From an uncultured Bacillota bacterium (lineage in GTDB: Bacteria; Bacillota; Clostridia; Christensenellales; UBA1242), in contig URAC01000022.1 of NCBI GenBank assembly GCA_900545735.1, positions 1 to 13,758 of the forward strand: DNA of 13,758 bases, given 5' to 3'. Below are positions 5,587-13,628 of this stretch, piece by piece. The notes beneath the pieces were generated by a model that made no database searches, had not been told where the DNA came from, and was given only the letters and a program-made list of their open reading frames with translations. Within the stretch, counting starts at the first letter, position 1, and every line of letters begins with the position of its first letter. Made by a program: the position numbers and the translations under genes.

Positions 5587-7260
5587 ATGACAGAACAAGA
5601 AAAAATTGCAAATTTGCTTTATCCAGATTGTAAATATTCAGTTGAAGAAATTGAAAAAAAATATCCTAAAAGACAAATTCCTGCTGGAGCGGAAGTAACT
5701 CGTATCGCGCCAAGCCCAACAGGCTTTTTGCATATTGGAACAGCATATATTGCGTTGATAGATAAACTTATCGCAGGCGAAAATGGCGTGTTTTATTTTA
5801 GATTGGAAGACACTGATAAAAAACGCGAAGTGGAAAATTCAGGCGACATTGCTTATGATATGCTTTGCAAGTTTGATATTAAGCCAACTGAAGGCTTTAC
5901 AGGCGAAAATAGGCCAGAAATAGGCATTTATGGACCATATAGGCAAAGCGATAGAAAGGAAATTTATGAAGCTTTCGCAAAATATCTTGTAGAAAATGGA
6001 AAAGCTTTCCCTTGTTTTTGTAAAAAGACAGAAAGTATAGCAGAAATTAAAGAGCGTAGAGAAAAAGAACTTGAAGAAAAAGAGGACTTGGAAAGCAAAG
6101 ATATTTGCCGCAATTTGACTTATGAACAAATTAAAGAAAAGATTGAGGCGGGAGAAAAGTTTGCTTTAAGATTGAAAAGCTCTGGAGATGCAAATAAAAT
6201 AATCAAATTTACGGACCTAGCAAAAGGTGAGAGAGAGATTAGAGAGAATGATAAAGACATCGTTTTAGTAAAAAGTGATGGAATTCCAGTTTATTCTTTT
6301 GCTCACGCCATTGACGACCATTTTATGGGCACAACTGTTGTTGTCCGTGGGGAAGAATGGTTTCCATCACTTGCAGCGCACTTAGAACTCTTTGACGCAT
6401 TGGGCTTTGAGCACATAAAATATCTTCACGCACCAGTACTATGCAAACTTGATGAGAATGGAAATAAGAGAAAACTTTCAAAACGCAAAGACCCTGAAGC
6501 GGACGCTAGATATTTTGTTAAAATTGGCGTGCCAGTAGAGAGTATTTTGGAGTATTTAACTAATTTAATTAATTCAGATTTTGAAATTTGGAGAAATCAA
6601 AATCCAAACGCAAAATTATGCGAATTTCCCTTTAAAATAAGCAAGATTGGCACAAATAATCCAATGTTTGATTTGGTCAAATTATGCGATGTTTCTAAGT
6701 CTGTTATATCAAAAATGACAGCTGATGAAGTTTATGAAAAATGTTTGGATTGGGCTAAAGAATTTGATGCAGATTTTGCACAATATTTAACATCAAATGA
6801 GTGCTATGCAAAACAAGTTTTTGCTATTGATAGGTACTGTGCAAAGCCTAGAAAAGACATTGCTATGTGGAGCGAAGTCAAGAATTATTTTTCATATATG
6901 TTTAAACCATATTTTGATGAAAAGAATTTATCAACTTATGAGATTGAAGATAATGGCGAGTTTAAAAGAAAATTGAAACTTGTTTTAAATGCATATCAAA
7001 ATGTTTATAGGGAGTATGAAGACAAGCAAAATTGGTTTGATGATATAAAAACAATGTCAAGCAAGTTAGGTTTTGCAACTGATAATAAACTTTATAAACA
7101 AAATCCTGAAAATTATGAAGGAAATGTTGCTGATGTATGTATGTTTATTAGGTTAGCAATAACTGGAAGAAAAAATTCTCCTGATTTGTTTGAAATTTGT
7201 AAAATTTTAGGCGTTGAAGAAGTTAAAAATAGACTTATAAATTTGGTATCATTAATTTAA
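5587..7260 (+). CDS. gltX: Glutamyl-tRNA synthetase (class I)
   Basis: Charges tRNA-Glu with glutamate using ATP; in most Bacillota the non-discriminating form also makes Glu-tRNA-Gln for the GatCAB amidotransferase. The Rossmann catalytic core starts at TRIAPSPTGFLHIGT, with the HIGH motif as HIGT (49-52). The second signature is KLSKR (296-300), within RKLSKRKDPEAD. A CxC pair (PCFC) with a later Cys in DICRNL may bind zinc as in E. coli GluRS. The C-terminal helical anticodon-binding part runs from about 330 to the end. At 557 aa it is longer than the common 480-490. About 36 extra residues precede the catalytic core, and the SD AAGGAG 5 nt before the ATG shows that this extension is translated. 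uvrA follows after 25 nt with no terminator, so the two are probably co-transcribed. Discriminating status cannot be decided by eye. Confidence 0.93.
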   Translation: MTEQEKIANLLYPDCKYSVEEIEKKYPKRQIPAGAEVTRIAPSPTGFLHIGTAYIALIDKLIAGENGVFYFRLEDTDKKREVENSGDIAYDMLCKFDIKPTEGFTGENRPEIGIYGPYRQSDRKEIYEAFAKYLVENGKAFPCFCKKTESIAEIKERREKELEEKEDLESKDICRNLTYEQIKEKIEAGEKFALRLKSSGDANKIIKFTDLAKGEREIRENDKDIVLVKSDGIPVYSFAHAIDDHFMGTTVVVRGEEWFPSLAAHLELFDALGFEHIKYLHAPVLCKLDENGNKRKLSKRKDPEADARYFVKIGVPVESILEYLTNLINSDFEIWRNQNPNAKLCEFPFKISKIGTNNPMFDLVKLCDVSKSVISKMTADEVYEKCLDWAKEFDADFAQYLTSNECYAKQVFAIDRYCAKPRKDIAMWSEVKNYFSYMFKPYFDEKNLSTYEIEDNGEFKRKLKLVLNAYQNVYREYEDKQNWFDDIKTMSSKLGFATDNKLYKQNPENYEGNVADVCMFIRLAITGRKNSPDLFEICKILGVEEVKNRLINLVSLI

Positions 7261-7285
7261 TATTTTTGTCAATAATTATACGAGT

Positions 7286-10135
7286 ATGGCTATGGAAGAG
7301 AATATTATTATAAAAGGCGCAAGAGAAAACAATTTAAAAAATGTCAACTTAACAATTCCACGCAATAAATTGGTGGTATTTACAGGCGTGTCAGGTAGTG
7401 GTAAATCTACTATGGCATTTGACACAATATTTGCGGAAGGACAAAGGCGATATATCGAGTCGCTTTCTTCCTATGCAAGAATGTTTTTAGGGCAGAGCCA
7501 AAAGCCAGATTGCGATACTATTGAAGGCTTATCGCCATCTATTTCTATTGACCAAAAAACTACAAATCATAATCCGCGTTCAACAGTTGGAACGATAACA
7601 GAAATTTATGATTATTTTAGATTGTTGTTTTCTAGGGTTGGTACGCCATATTGTCCAAATTGCAACAAACCTATTCAAAGGCAGTCGATAGACCAAATTG
7701 TTGATAAAGTTATGTCTTATGAAGAAGGGCGTAAAATTCTCATTTTAGCGCCAGTTGTTCGTGCTCAAAAGGGTGCTTGGCAAAAACTTTTTGATAGTTT
7801 AAGGCGTAGCGGATATGGTCGTGTAATCATTGATGGAAATCAATATACTCTTGATGAAGAAATCACTTTGGATAAAAATTTAAGGCACGATATTAATGTC
7901 GTTGTGGATAGATTGGTTATTCACGAAGATATAGTATCAAGGCTAACCGAAAGCTTGGAAACAGCATTAAAACTTGCAGAAGGTTTGACTATTGTTGAAA
8001 AATTGCCTTTAAACGATGGCGAAGAGAGTGAAGAAGAAACATTCAGCATAAATTTTGCTTGTCCAGATTGCGGATATACATTGGAAGAAATCACTCCAAG
8101 AATCTTTAGTTTTAATAATCCTTATGGTGCTTGTGAAGAATGTTCTGGACTTGGCTATACAATGGATATAGATGAAAGTTTGGTGCTAAAAAACGCTCAT
8201 TTATCAATAAATCAAGGGGCTTTAAATGTAACGGGTTGGAGCATTGACACAGGTGCTATTGCATCATTATATTTAAAAAAACTTGCCGCTTTGTATGACA
8301 TTGATATGAACAAACCGCTCAACGAATTGCCTCGTGAACAGTTAGACATATTACTATATGGAACAAAAGACAAGATTGAAATTGATTTGAAAAACAGTAA
8401 GTTTGAAGGGAAAGTTAATAGGACTTTTGAAGGCTTAATCAACAATTTAAAGAGAAGATATAAGGAAACAACTAGCGAGTTTATCAAATTTGAAATTGGC
8501 AAGTTGATGCGTGAACAAACTTGTAAGAAATGCCACGGCAAAAGGTTAAATATTAAGGCTTTGTCTGTAAAAATTGACGGAAAAGATATTGATCAAATGT
8601 GTCAGATGAGCGCGGAAGACCTATTGGAATATATAAACAACTTGAAATTCGAAGACAAAGAAAAGTCGGAGATTGCAGAAAGCATTTTAAAAGAAATCAA
8701 GGCGAGATTAGGCTTTTTAGTTGATGTTGGCTTGAATTATTTAACCCTTTCTAGAAGTGCAGAAACGCTGTCGGGCGGAGAATCGCAAAGAATAAGGCTT
8801 GCAACTCAAATTGGAAGCGGTCTTGTTGGCGTCTTATATATTCTTGACGAGCCAAGCATTGGTTTACATCAACGCGACAATGAAAAATTGTTGGGAACGC
8901 TTAAAAGATTGCGAGATTTGGGAAACACTCTCATTGTTGTTGAACACGATGAAGACACAATTCGAAGTGCCGACCATATAGTAGATTTTGGCCCATTTGC
9001 TGGAGTTCACGGCGGAGAAGTTGTAGCTCAAGGCTCTTTGCAAGACATTATAAGCAATAAAAACTCAATCACAGGGGCATATCTTAGCGGAAAAGAGAAA
9101 ATTAAAGTTCCAAAGATAAGAAGAGAATGCAAAAATGGCTTTTTAAAGATTAAAGGCGCGCAGTTGCACAATTTAAAAAATATCAATGTTGAAATTCCTA
9201 TTGGAGTGTTTACTTGCATCACTGGCGTTTCAGGAAGCGGAAAAAGCAGTTTAATAAATGGCATTTTATATCCTTATCTTGCCACAAAACTCAATCGTGC
9301 TAATGCGGAACTCCCAAAAGTTAAAGACATTGAAAATATCGACCTTTTAGATAAGGTGATTTTGATAGACCAAGCACCAATCGGAAGAACGCCAAGAAGC
9401 AATCCTGCAACTTACACTGGCGTGTTTACACAAATTAGGGAGTTGTTTGCTTTAACTCCAGACGCCAAAGAACGCGGATATTCTGCTGGCAGATTTAGTT
9501 TTAATGTTAAAGGCGGAAGATGTGAAGCGTGCGAAGGTGCTGGCTTTAAAGAAATTGAAATGTACTTTTTGCCAGACATCACTGTTCCTTGTGAAGTGTG
9601 CAAGGGAAAAAGATTTAATCGCGAAACATTGGAAGTTAAATATAAGGGCAAGTCAATTTCTGATGTGTTAGATATGACAGTCGAAGAAGCTTTAGAATTT
9701 TTCCAAAATCAAATAGCAATTGCAAATAAATTGCAAGCGCTTTATGATGTTGGGCTTGGCTATATCAAGTTAGGACAATCAGCCACAACGCTGTCAGGTG
9801 GAGAAGCACAAAGGGTTAAACTTGCAACAGAACTTGCTAAAAAGGGCACTGGAAAAACTATATATATTATGGACGAGCCAACAACTGGGCTTCATATGTA
9901 TGATGTTCATAAGTTAATAAAGATTTTGAATAGGCTTGTTGAAGCAGGAAACACCGTTGTTGTTATTGAACATAATTTAGATGTCATAAAATGTGCAGAT
10001 TACATCATTGATTTAGGTCCAGAAGGGGGAGATAAGGGCGGAAAAGTTGTCGCCATAGGAACTCCTGAACAAGTGTGCAAATGTAAAAATAGCTACACTG
10101 GCAAATTTTTAAAAGATATGTTAAATAAAGGCTAA
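7286..10135 (+). CDS. uvrA: Excinuclease ABC subunit A
   Basis: Damage-recognition ATPase of nucleotide excision repair, which loads UvrB at lesions. Its 949 aa contain two ABC modules. Module I has Walker A GVSGSGKS (34-41), signature LSGGESQR and Walker B ILDEPSIGLHQRD. Module II has Walker A GVSGSGKS (647-654), LSGGEAQR and IMDEPTTGLHMYD. Zinc sites are complete: C259/C262 with C283/C286, and C746/C749 with C769/C772. Further CxxC pairs (CPNC near 125, CKKC near 412) are also seen. The N-terminus MAMEENIIIKGAREN matches UvrA of Bacillus in form, supporting ATG 7286, although no clear SD is visible, so translation may be coupled to gltX. uvrB, its frequent neighbour, is absent. A terminator overlaps its stop codon. 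Confidence 0.98.
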   Translation: MAMEENIIIKGARENNLKNVNLTIPRNKLVVFTGVSGSGKSTMAFDTIFAEGQRRYIESLSSYARMFLGQSQKPDCDTIEGLSPSISIDQKTTNHNPRSTVGTITEIYDYFRLLFSRVGTPYCPNCNKPIQRQSIDQIVDKVMSYEEGRKILILAPVVRAQKGAWQKLFDSLRRSGYGRVIIDGNQYTLDEEITLDKNLRHDINVVVDRLVIHEDIVSRLTESLETALKLAEGLTIVEKLPLNDGEESEEETFSINFACPDCGYTLEEITPRIFSFNNPYGACEECSGLGYTMDIDESLVLKNAHLSINQGALNVTGWSIDTGAIASLYLKKLAALYDIDMNKPLNELPREQLDILLYGTKDKIEIDLKNSKFEGKVNRTFEGLINNLKRRYKETTSEFIKFEIGKLMREQTCKKCHGKRLNIKALSVKIDGKDIDQMCQMSAEDLLEYINNLKFEDKEKSEIAESILKEIKARLGFLVDVGLNYLTLSRSAETLSGGESQRIRLATQIGSGLVGVLYILDEPSIGLHQRDNEKLLGTLKRLRDLGNTLIVVEHDEDTIRSADHIVDFGPFAGVHGGEVVAQGSLQDIISNKNSITGAYLSGKEKIKVPKIRRECKNGFLKIKGAQLHNLKNINVEIPIGVFTCITGVSGSGKSSLINGILYPYLATKLNRANAELPKVKDIENIDLLDKVILIDQAPIGRTPRSNPATYTGVFTQIRELFALTPDAKERGYSAGRFSFNVKGGRCEACEGAGFKEIEMYFLPDITVPCEVCKGKRFNRETLEVKYKGKSISDVLDMTVEEALEFFQNQIAIANKLQALYDVGLGYIKLGQSATTLSGGEAQRVKLATELAKKGTGKTIYIMDEPTTGLHMYDVHKLIKILNRLVEAGNTVVVIEHNLDVIKCADYIIDLGPEGGDKGGKVVAIGTPEQVCKCKNSYTGKFLKDMLNKG

Positions 10136-10156
10136 ATTTAAAGCCTTTATTTTTTT
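10123..10156 (+). terminator. Intrinsic terminator after uvrA
   Basis: AAATAAAGGCT (10123-10133) pairs perfectly with AGCCTTTATTT (10142-10152) around an 8-nt loop, and a T run (10151-10156) follows. The left arm includes the last codons and part of the stop codon of uvrA. This ends the gltX-uvrA unit. Confidence 0.88.
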
Positions 10157-10174
10157 AATCTAAAAATAGCATAA

Positions 10175-10309
10175 ATGAGTGCACTCAAAAATATATTTAA
10201 TTATGAGAAAGCGGATATTTCGACAAAATGTGCGGAATTACTGCTAAATCTAACAATATATGCCGAATGCAATTTTTTTGCGTTTGTTATATTTAAAAGC
10301 GAGGAGTGA
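10175..10309 (+). CDS. Possible 44-aa small ORF abutting pdaB
   Basis: An open frame of 44 codons runs from ATG 10175 to TGA 10307-10309, ending on the base just before the pdaB-like ATG (10310). It begins MSALKNIFNYEKADIST and ends FVIFKSEE, with a hydrophobic middle and C-terminal half (LLLNLTIYAECNFFAFVIF), so it could be a small membrane-associated peptide. Its last two codons, GAG GAG, are also the Shine-Dalgarno of the next gene, a layout that would suit translational coupling. Against it, no SD precedes ATG 10175, I recognise no family, and a frame this short can arise by chance. A 12-nt palindrome overlaps its start. Confidence 0.3.
   Translation: MSALKNIFNYEKADISTKCAELLLNLTIYAECNFFAFVIFKSEE
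10176..10187. promoter_or_regulatory. Perfect 12-nt palindrome TGAGTGCACTCA
   Basis: TGAGTGCACTCA is exactly self-complementary. It lies 20 nt past the uvrA terminator and upstream of the pdaB-like gene, in otherwise AT-rich DNA. It resembles a dimeric-repressor operator in form, but I cannot assign a regulator. I could not find a convincing sigma-A or sigma-E promoter around it. Confidence 0.3.
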
Positions 10310-11098
10310 ATGCATTTCTATGTTGTGAAATTAAGAACTATTTGTATTTGTTTAGTGATTATTATCGTGTCAATTTTGCTGTCAGTCAGCATTGATGGTG
10401 TCAACGCCGCACAAGTATATTTTGGATATGCCAATCGCAAGGTGCCAATCTATTATGTGCAGACGGAAGAAAAGCAAGTTGCTATATCATTCGATGCTGC
10501 GTGGGGTGCAGACAAAACTGAAGGTATTATGAAAATTTTAAAAGAATATAATGCCGGCGGAACATTTTTCTTAGTAGGTTTTTGGACGGATAAATATGCT
10601 GACATCGTCAAAAAAATCGATGAAAATGGATTTGAAATAGGCACTCATTCAAACACGCACCCAGATATGGTCAAACTTTCGGCTGAACAAATCAAGCAGG
10701 AATTGGAAACATCTATTAAGTTGATTACAGATATAACTGGAAAAGATGTCAAATTGTTTAGAGCGCCTTTTGGTTCATACAACAACACGCTTTTAGATAC
10801 TGCTGAAAGTATGGGGCTTAAAACAATCCAGTGGGACGTTGATACGCTTGATTGGAAAGGGCTTTCAGGTGAAGAAATTTGCCAAAGGGTTTTATCCAAA
10901 GTTAGAAATGGCTCAATTATTCTTTGTCACAACAACTCTGACCATATTTTAGAGGCTTTGCCACTTGTGTTGGACAGATTGCAAAAACAAGGTTATAAAA
11001 TCACTTGCATAGGAGATTTAATCTATCAAGAAAACTATGAAATTGATAGAAATGGAATGCAAATATCGCTCAATAAGGCTGAAAGTGAAGCCACATAA
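10310..11098 (+). CDS. PdaB-like spore polysaccharide deacetylase (NodB domain, CE4)
   Basis: Membrane-anchored or secreted deacetylase of the NodB/CE4 fold. In Bacillus, PdaB is a sporulation protein needed for spore cortex peptidoglycan maintenance. An N-terminal hydrophobic segment (residues 11-28) is followed by AA at 33-34, which could be a signal cleavage site or stay an anchor. CE4 motifs are present in order: SFDAAWG (60-66), HSNTH (113-117, metal His113 and His117), RAPFGSY (151-157), WDVDTLDW (175-182) and ILCHN with His207. Motif 1 keeps Asp62, but the metal-binding second Asp of TFDDG is Ala63. This FDAAWG form is typical of the spore PdaB-like group. GAGGAG (10301-10306) supports ATG 10310, though spacing is short (3 nt). 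The ssb-like gene follows after 16 nt, so the two probably share a transcript. Confidence 0.88.
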   Translation: MHFYVVKLRTICICLVIIIVSILLSVSIDGVNAAQVYFGYANRKVPIYYVQTEEKQVAISFDAAWGADKTEGIMKILKEYNAGGTFFLVGFWTDKYADIVKKIDENGFEIGTHSNTHPDMVKLSAEQIKQELETSIKLITDITGKDVKLFRAPFGSYNNTLLDTAESMGLKTIQWDVDTLDWKGLSGEEICQRVLSKVRNGSIILCHNNSDHILEALPLVLDRLQKQGYKITCIGDLIYQENYEIDRNGMQISLNKAESEAT

Positions 11099-11114
11099 TT
11101 GGAGGAAAAATTAA

Positions 11115-11777
11115 ATGAACTATGAACTAATGAACAACAACAAAGTATTTTTAAGTGGAAGGGTGGAAAGTGAACCGGAATTTAGCCACGAAACTTTTGG
11201 TGAGGGGTTTTATGAAGTCAAACTTGCCGTTCCAAGATTATCTGAACATTTGGATATAATTCCAGTTACTGTTTCAGAAAAATTGCTAGCAAAAGATGCT
11301 TTTAAAGTGGGCAATTTTGTGGCAATTAAAGGTCAATTTCGTTCATATAACAAAATTGTTGATGAAAAAAGCAGACTTATGCTAACAGTTTTTGTTAGAG
11401 AGTTAATCGAAGTTGATGATACAATGAATCCTAATATTATTGAAATTGAAGGCTTTATTTGCAAGCCGCCAGTTTATAGAACAACGCCATTTAAACGCGA
11501 GATTTGCGATGTTTTGGTCGCTGTAAATAGGGCGTATAACAAATCCGACTATTTGCCTTGCATCGCTTGGGGAAGAAATGCGAGATTTATCAAAGATACT
11601 GAAGTTGGCACAAAAGTGTCTATCGTAGGTCGCATTCAAAGCAGAGAATATCAAAAGAAAATAAATGATGACGAATATGAAACAAAAACTGCTTATGAAA
11701 TTTCAGTTAATAAAATTCAAATTAGCGGTGCGGAAAGTGAAGAAACTGATACAAATGTTAATCTAGTTGAACATTAA
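11115..11777 (+). CDS. Single-stranded DNA-binding protein with two tandem OB folds
   Basis: The 220 aa divide into two SSB-like OB domains. OB1 (about 8-100) has NKVFLSGRVESEPE, IPVTVSEKL and a strand ending GQFRSYNK. OB2 (about 104-203) has NIIEIEGFICKPPVYR, IPCIAWGRNARF-like sequence with the conserved Trp, and VSIVGRIQSREYQKK. OB2 is the more canonical; OB1 lacks the WG-x-x-A element. The acidic C-terminus ends TNVNLVEH and lacks the DDDIPF-type tip by which ordinary SSBs recruit repair and replication partners. The protein therefore probably supplements a normal SSB encoded elsewhere. This two-domain form recurs in clostridia. A strong SD GGAGG (11101-11105) lies 9 nt before the ATG. A sporulation link through the adjacent pdaB-like gene is possible but unproven. 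Confidence 0.85.
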   Translation: MNYELMNNNKVFLSGRVESEPEFSHETFGEGFYEVKLAVPRLSEHLDIIPVTVSEKLLAKDAFKVGNFVAIKGQFRSYNKIVDEKSRLMLTVFVRELIEVDDTMNPNIIEIEGFICKPPVYRTTPFKREICDVLVAVNRAYNKSDYLPCIAWGRNARFIKDTEVGTKVSIVGRIQSREYQKKINDDEYETKTAYEISVNKIQISGAESEETDTNVNLVEH

Positions 11778-11789
11778 TACATTTTTGTT

Positions 11790-11817
11790 TTGAATTTCTC
11801 CATAATTATTGTAAAAT
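11790..11817 (+). promoter_or_regulatory. Predicted promoter for the GT80-like gene
   Basis: TTGAAT (11790-11795) and TAAAAT (11812-11817) are 16 nt apart, with TG directly before the -10. Start would be near 11824, so the purine-rich SD GAGGGGG (11824-11830) would lie at the 5' end of the mRNA, making the transcript nearly leaderless. A moderate match in very AT-rich DNA. Confidence 0.45.
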
Positions 11818-11837
11818 AATTAAGAGGGGGAAAAATT

Positions 11838-13547
11838 ATGAGTAAAACAAAAATTATATGGTTATCTATTGCCGGGGCTTTGGTTGTGGCGACTGCACTG
11901 GCTTTAACTTTTTATTTTACACTTAGGCCAGCAGCGGAAATCATTGATGTAAATTTATCCGTTTCACAAGTAGGGCAAGAGCAAAGCGTTTTGGTGGAAT
12001 GGGAAACATCAACAAATGTTGACCAAGTTGTAATTAATGTAAAGGATTCTAAAAATGTAATTAAAGAATCTCAAACAATTAATTCACCATCTTTAATTGC
12101 AAAAGGAAATGCAACAGTTAATGCAAGTTATGGCAAACAAATTGTTGAAGTTGTGGTAAAAAAGAATAATGGCGCAACATCTTCAAAATCTCAAAGCGTT
12201 GACGTTTTTGCTGATGAATATGTAATTGCTCCACTTGTTGCCACTATGCCAGTTACTTTCTTTTCGCTGAACTTAAAGGAATACACAAATAATTATTCAA
12301 TTCCAACTTTTGTTTGGCTTCAAAGGGGCGGAGCGTGGGATTATTCAAATTTGCACGAAAATGTCTATTTGATGCCTATGGGTGAATATAGCGAAATGTC
12401 CACTTATACAGACCCAGTTAAGATGTATGAAGAAACAAGCAAGTGGGTAAAAGAACTTTATGAAATCAATCCAAATTCAAAGTTCCATTTGTATTATAAC
12501 GATTATCACCCTTGGGGTTGGATGCAAGCAACAGTTGCAAACAATATTCCAACTGAAAATTATGATGTAACATTGCTATCAGATGGCACTGGTTCATATT
12601 ATGCTTTTTCAAAATATATGTGCCAATCAAATTCTGACGAATTGTTTGCCCAAATGTGTGAAAAATATAATAAATTAAAAGAACAAATTTCTGCGAAAGG
12701 CTCTTACACTCACTATGATACGAATGTTGAAATTGACACTTCTGAACTTAGACACTACATCTTTTGTATGCTAACAGAAGAGTCAAATGTAAAATTGGTT
12801 TTAGCTAGAGATTTCGTTAAAAACGATATGCCAAAAGACAACCCTATGAGAGAAACATTTTTAGGCTTGATTGCGAACGCGGAAAATCCAAATAGACCAA
12901 TCAATGTATATAGCCTTTATAGCCTTTTAAATAACTTGTCAAGCGATGAAAAGGTTGAACTTAAAAGTTTGTATAAGTTCAGCGATAATATGTTTGAAAA
13001 AGCAAATGAAGAAGGCAAGAAAATTATGGTCATTTTAGGAACTAGAACCGATTTGGAAACCAATTTTGACTATTTAGTTAAAGCAACAATGGCTTATTAC
13101 GGCGATGAATATGTTTATTACTATAAAGGCCATCCAGGAACTCCAACTCAAATGGATAGTGCAAAGATGGAAAGGTTAAATAATCTTGGATTAATTGATG
13201 TAGATTCCACAATTTCTGCTGAACTTATCTTCTTCTTTAATCCAGAAATCTACGCAACTGGTTATAGTTCGACAACTTATGTTAGTTTGACAGACGAACA
13301 AGTTAAGGGTATATGGAATGTAAAATTGTCCAATGTCAACACGGAATATAAAGAAAAAGTGGATTACACAATAACAAAATTAAGTGAAAGCGACTCAGTT
13401 TATGGCTCACTTGCAGTAAATAGTAATTGCTTCTTATTTGAGTTTAAAGACACAACAAATTATGATTGTGCAGTGTATGATGCCGAAGCAAATTTAATTA
13501 GATATTATAAAAATAAGGGCAGCGAATTTGAAGAAGTAAACGCTTAG
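11838..13547 (+). CDS. Membrane-anchored Ig-like plus GT80-type sialyltransferase-like protein
   Basis: This 569-aa protein starts with a basic tip and one membrane helix (residues 6-29). No lipobox Cys is present, so an N-in, C-out anchor is likely. Residues 35-130 are beta-rich and Ig/FN3-like. From about 135 the sequence reads as a GT-B glycosyltransferase with the three motifs of bacterial sialyltransferases (GT80 and relatives): the D/E-D/E-G motif as LLSDGTGSY (Asp249, first acid replaced by Ser248), KGHP (430-433, His432) and the double serine GYSSTTY (Ser477-Ser478), with Glu462 between. In PmST1 of Pasteurella the corresponding residues are D141, H311, E338 and S355/S356, and order and spacing agree. 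Photobacterium GT80 enzymes also carry an N-terminal Ig-like domain. Sialic acid as donor is not shown; another sugar is possible. The gene has its own promoter and terminator and no sugar-synthesis neighbours here. Confidence 0.62.
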   Translation: MSKTKIIWLSIAGALVVATALALTFYFTLRPAAEIIDVNLSVSQVGQEQSVLVEWETSTNVDQVVINVKDSKNVIKESQTINSPSLIAKGNATVNASYGKQIVEVVVKKNNGATSSKSQSVDVFADEYVIAPLVATMPVTFFSLNLKEYTNNYSIPTFVWLQRGGAWDYSNLHENVYLMPMGEYSEMSTYTDPVKMYEETSKWVKELYEINPNSKFHLYYNDYHPWGWMQATVANNIPTENYDVTLLSDGTGSYYAFSKYMCQSNSDELFAQMCEKYNKLKEQISAKGSYTHYDTNVEIDTSELRHYIFCMLTEESNVKLVLARDFVKNDMPKDNPMRETFLGLIANAENPNRPINVYSLYSLLNNLSSDEKVELKSLYKFSDNMFEKANEEGKKIMVILGTRTDLETNFDYLVKATMAYYGDEYVYYYKGHPGTPTQMDSAKMERLNNLGLIDVDSTISAELIFFFNPEIYATGYSSTTYVSLTDEQVKGIWNVKLSNVNTEYKEKVDYTITKLSESDSVYGSLAVNSNCFLFEFKDTTNYDCAVYDAEANLIRYYKNKGSEFEEVNA

Positions 13548-13555
13548 CAAAAATT

Positions 13556-13593
13556 AAAAAATATTGTCAAAAATCATTGACAATATTTTTTTT
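13556..13593 (+). terminator. Intrinsic terminator of the GT80-like gene
   Basis: A perfect 15-bp stem joins 13556-13570 and 13577-13591 around the loop AAATCA, followed by T residues to 13593. The stem is flanked by A and T runs, so it may also work for transcripts from the opposite side. It begins 9 nt after the stop codon. Its right arm contains the -35 box of the tRNA promoter. Confidence 0.88.
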
Positions 13594-13605
13594 ATATGCT
13601 ATATT
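13577..13605 (+). promoter_or_regulatory. Promoter of tRNA-Leu
   Basis: A perfect -35 TTGACA (13577-13582) and -10 TATATT (13600-13605) lie exactly 17 nt apart. Transcription would begin near 13612, about 17 nt before the mature tRNA. The -35 sits within the right arm of the preceding terminator hairpin. This is the best promoter in the window, as expected for a stable RNA. Confidence 0.85.
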
Positions 13606-13628
13606 AGCGCAGTAAAAACATTACATAA

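Noticed and set aside
7254..7282. Separate promoter for uvrA
   Set aside because: TATACG occurs upstream of the start but lacks a -35 at a suitable distance; co-transcription with gltX is simpler.
8799..8981. 60-codon + strand frame inside uvrA
   Set aside because: Overlaps the conserved signature/Walker B region of uvrA in another frame, with no independent support.
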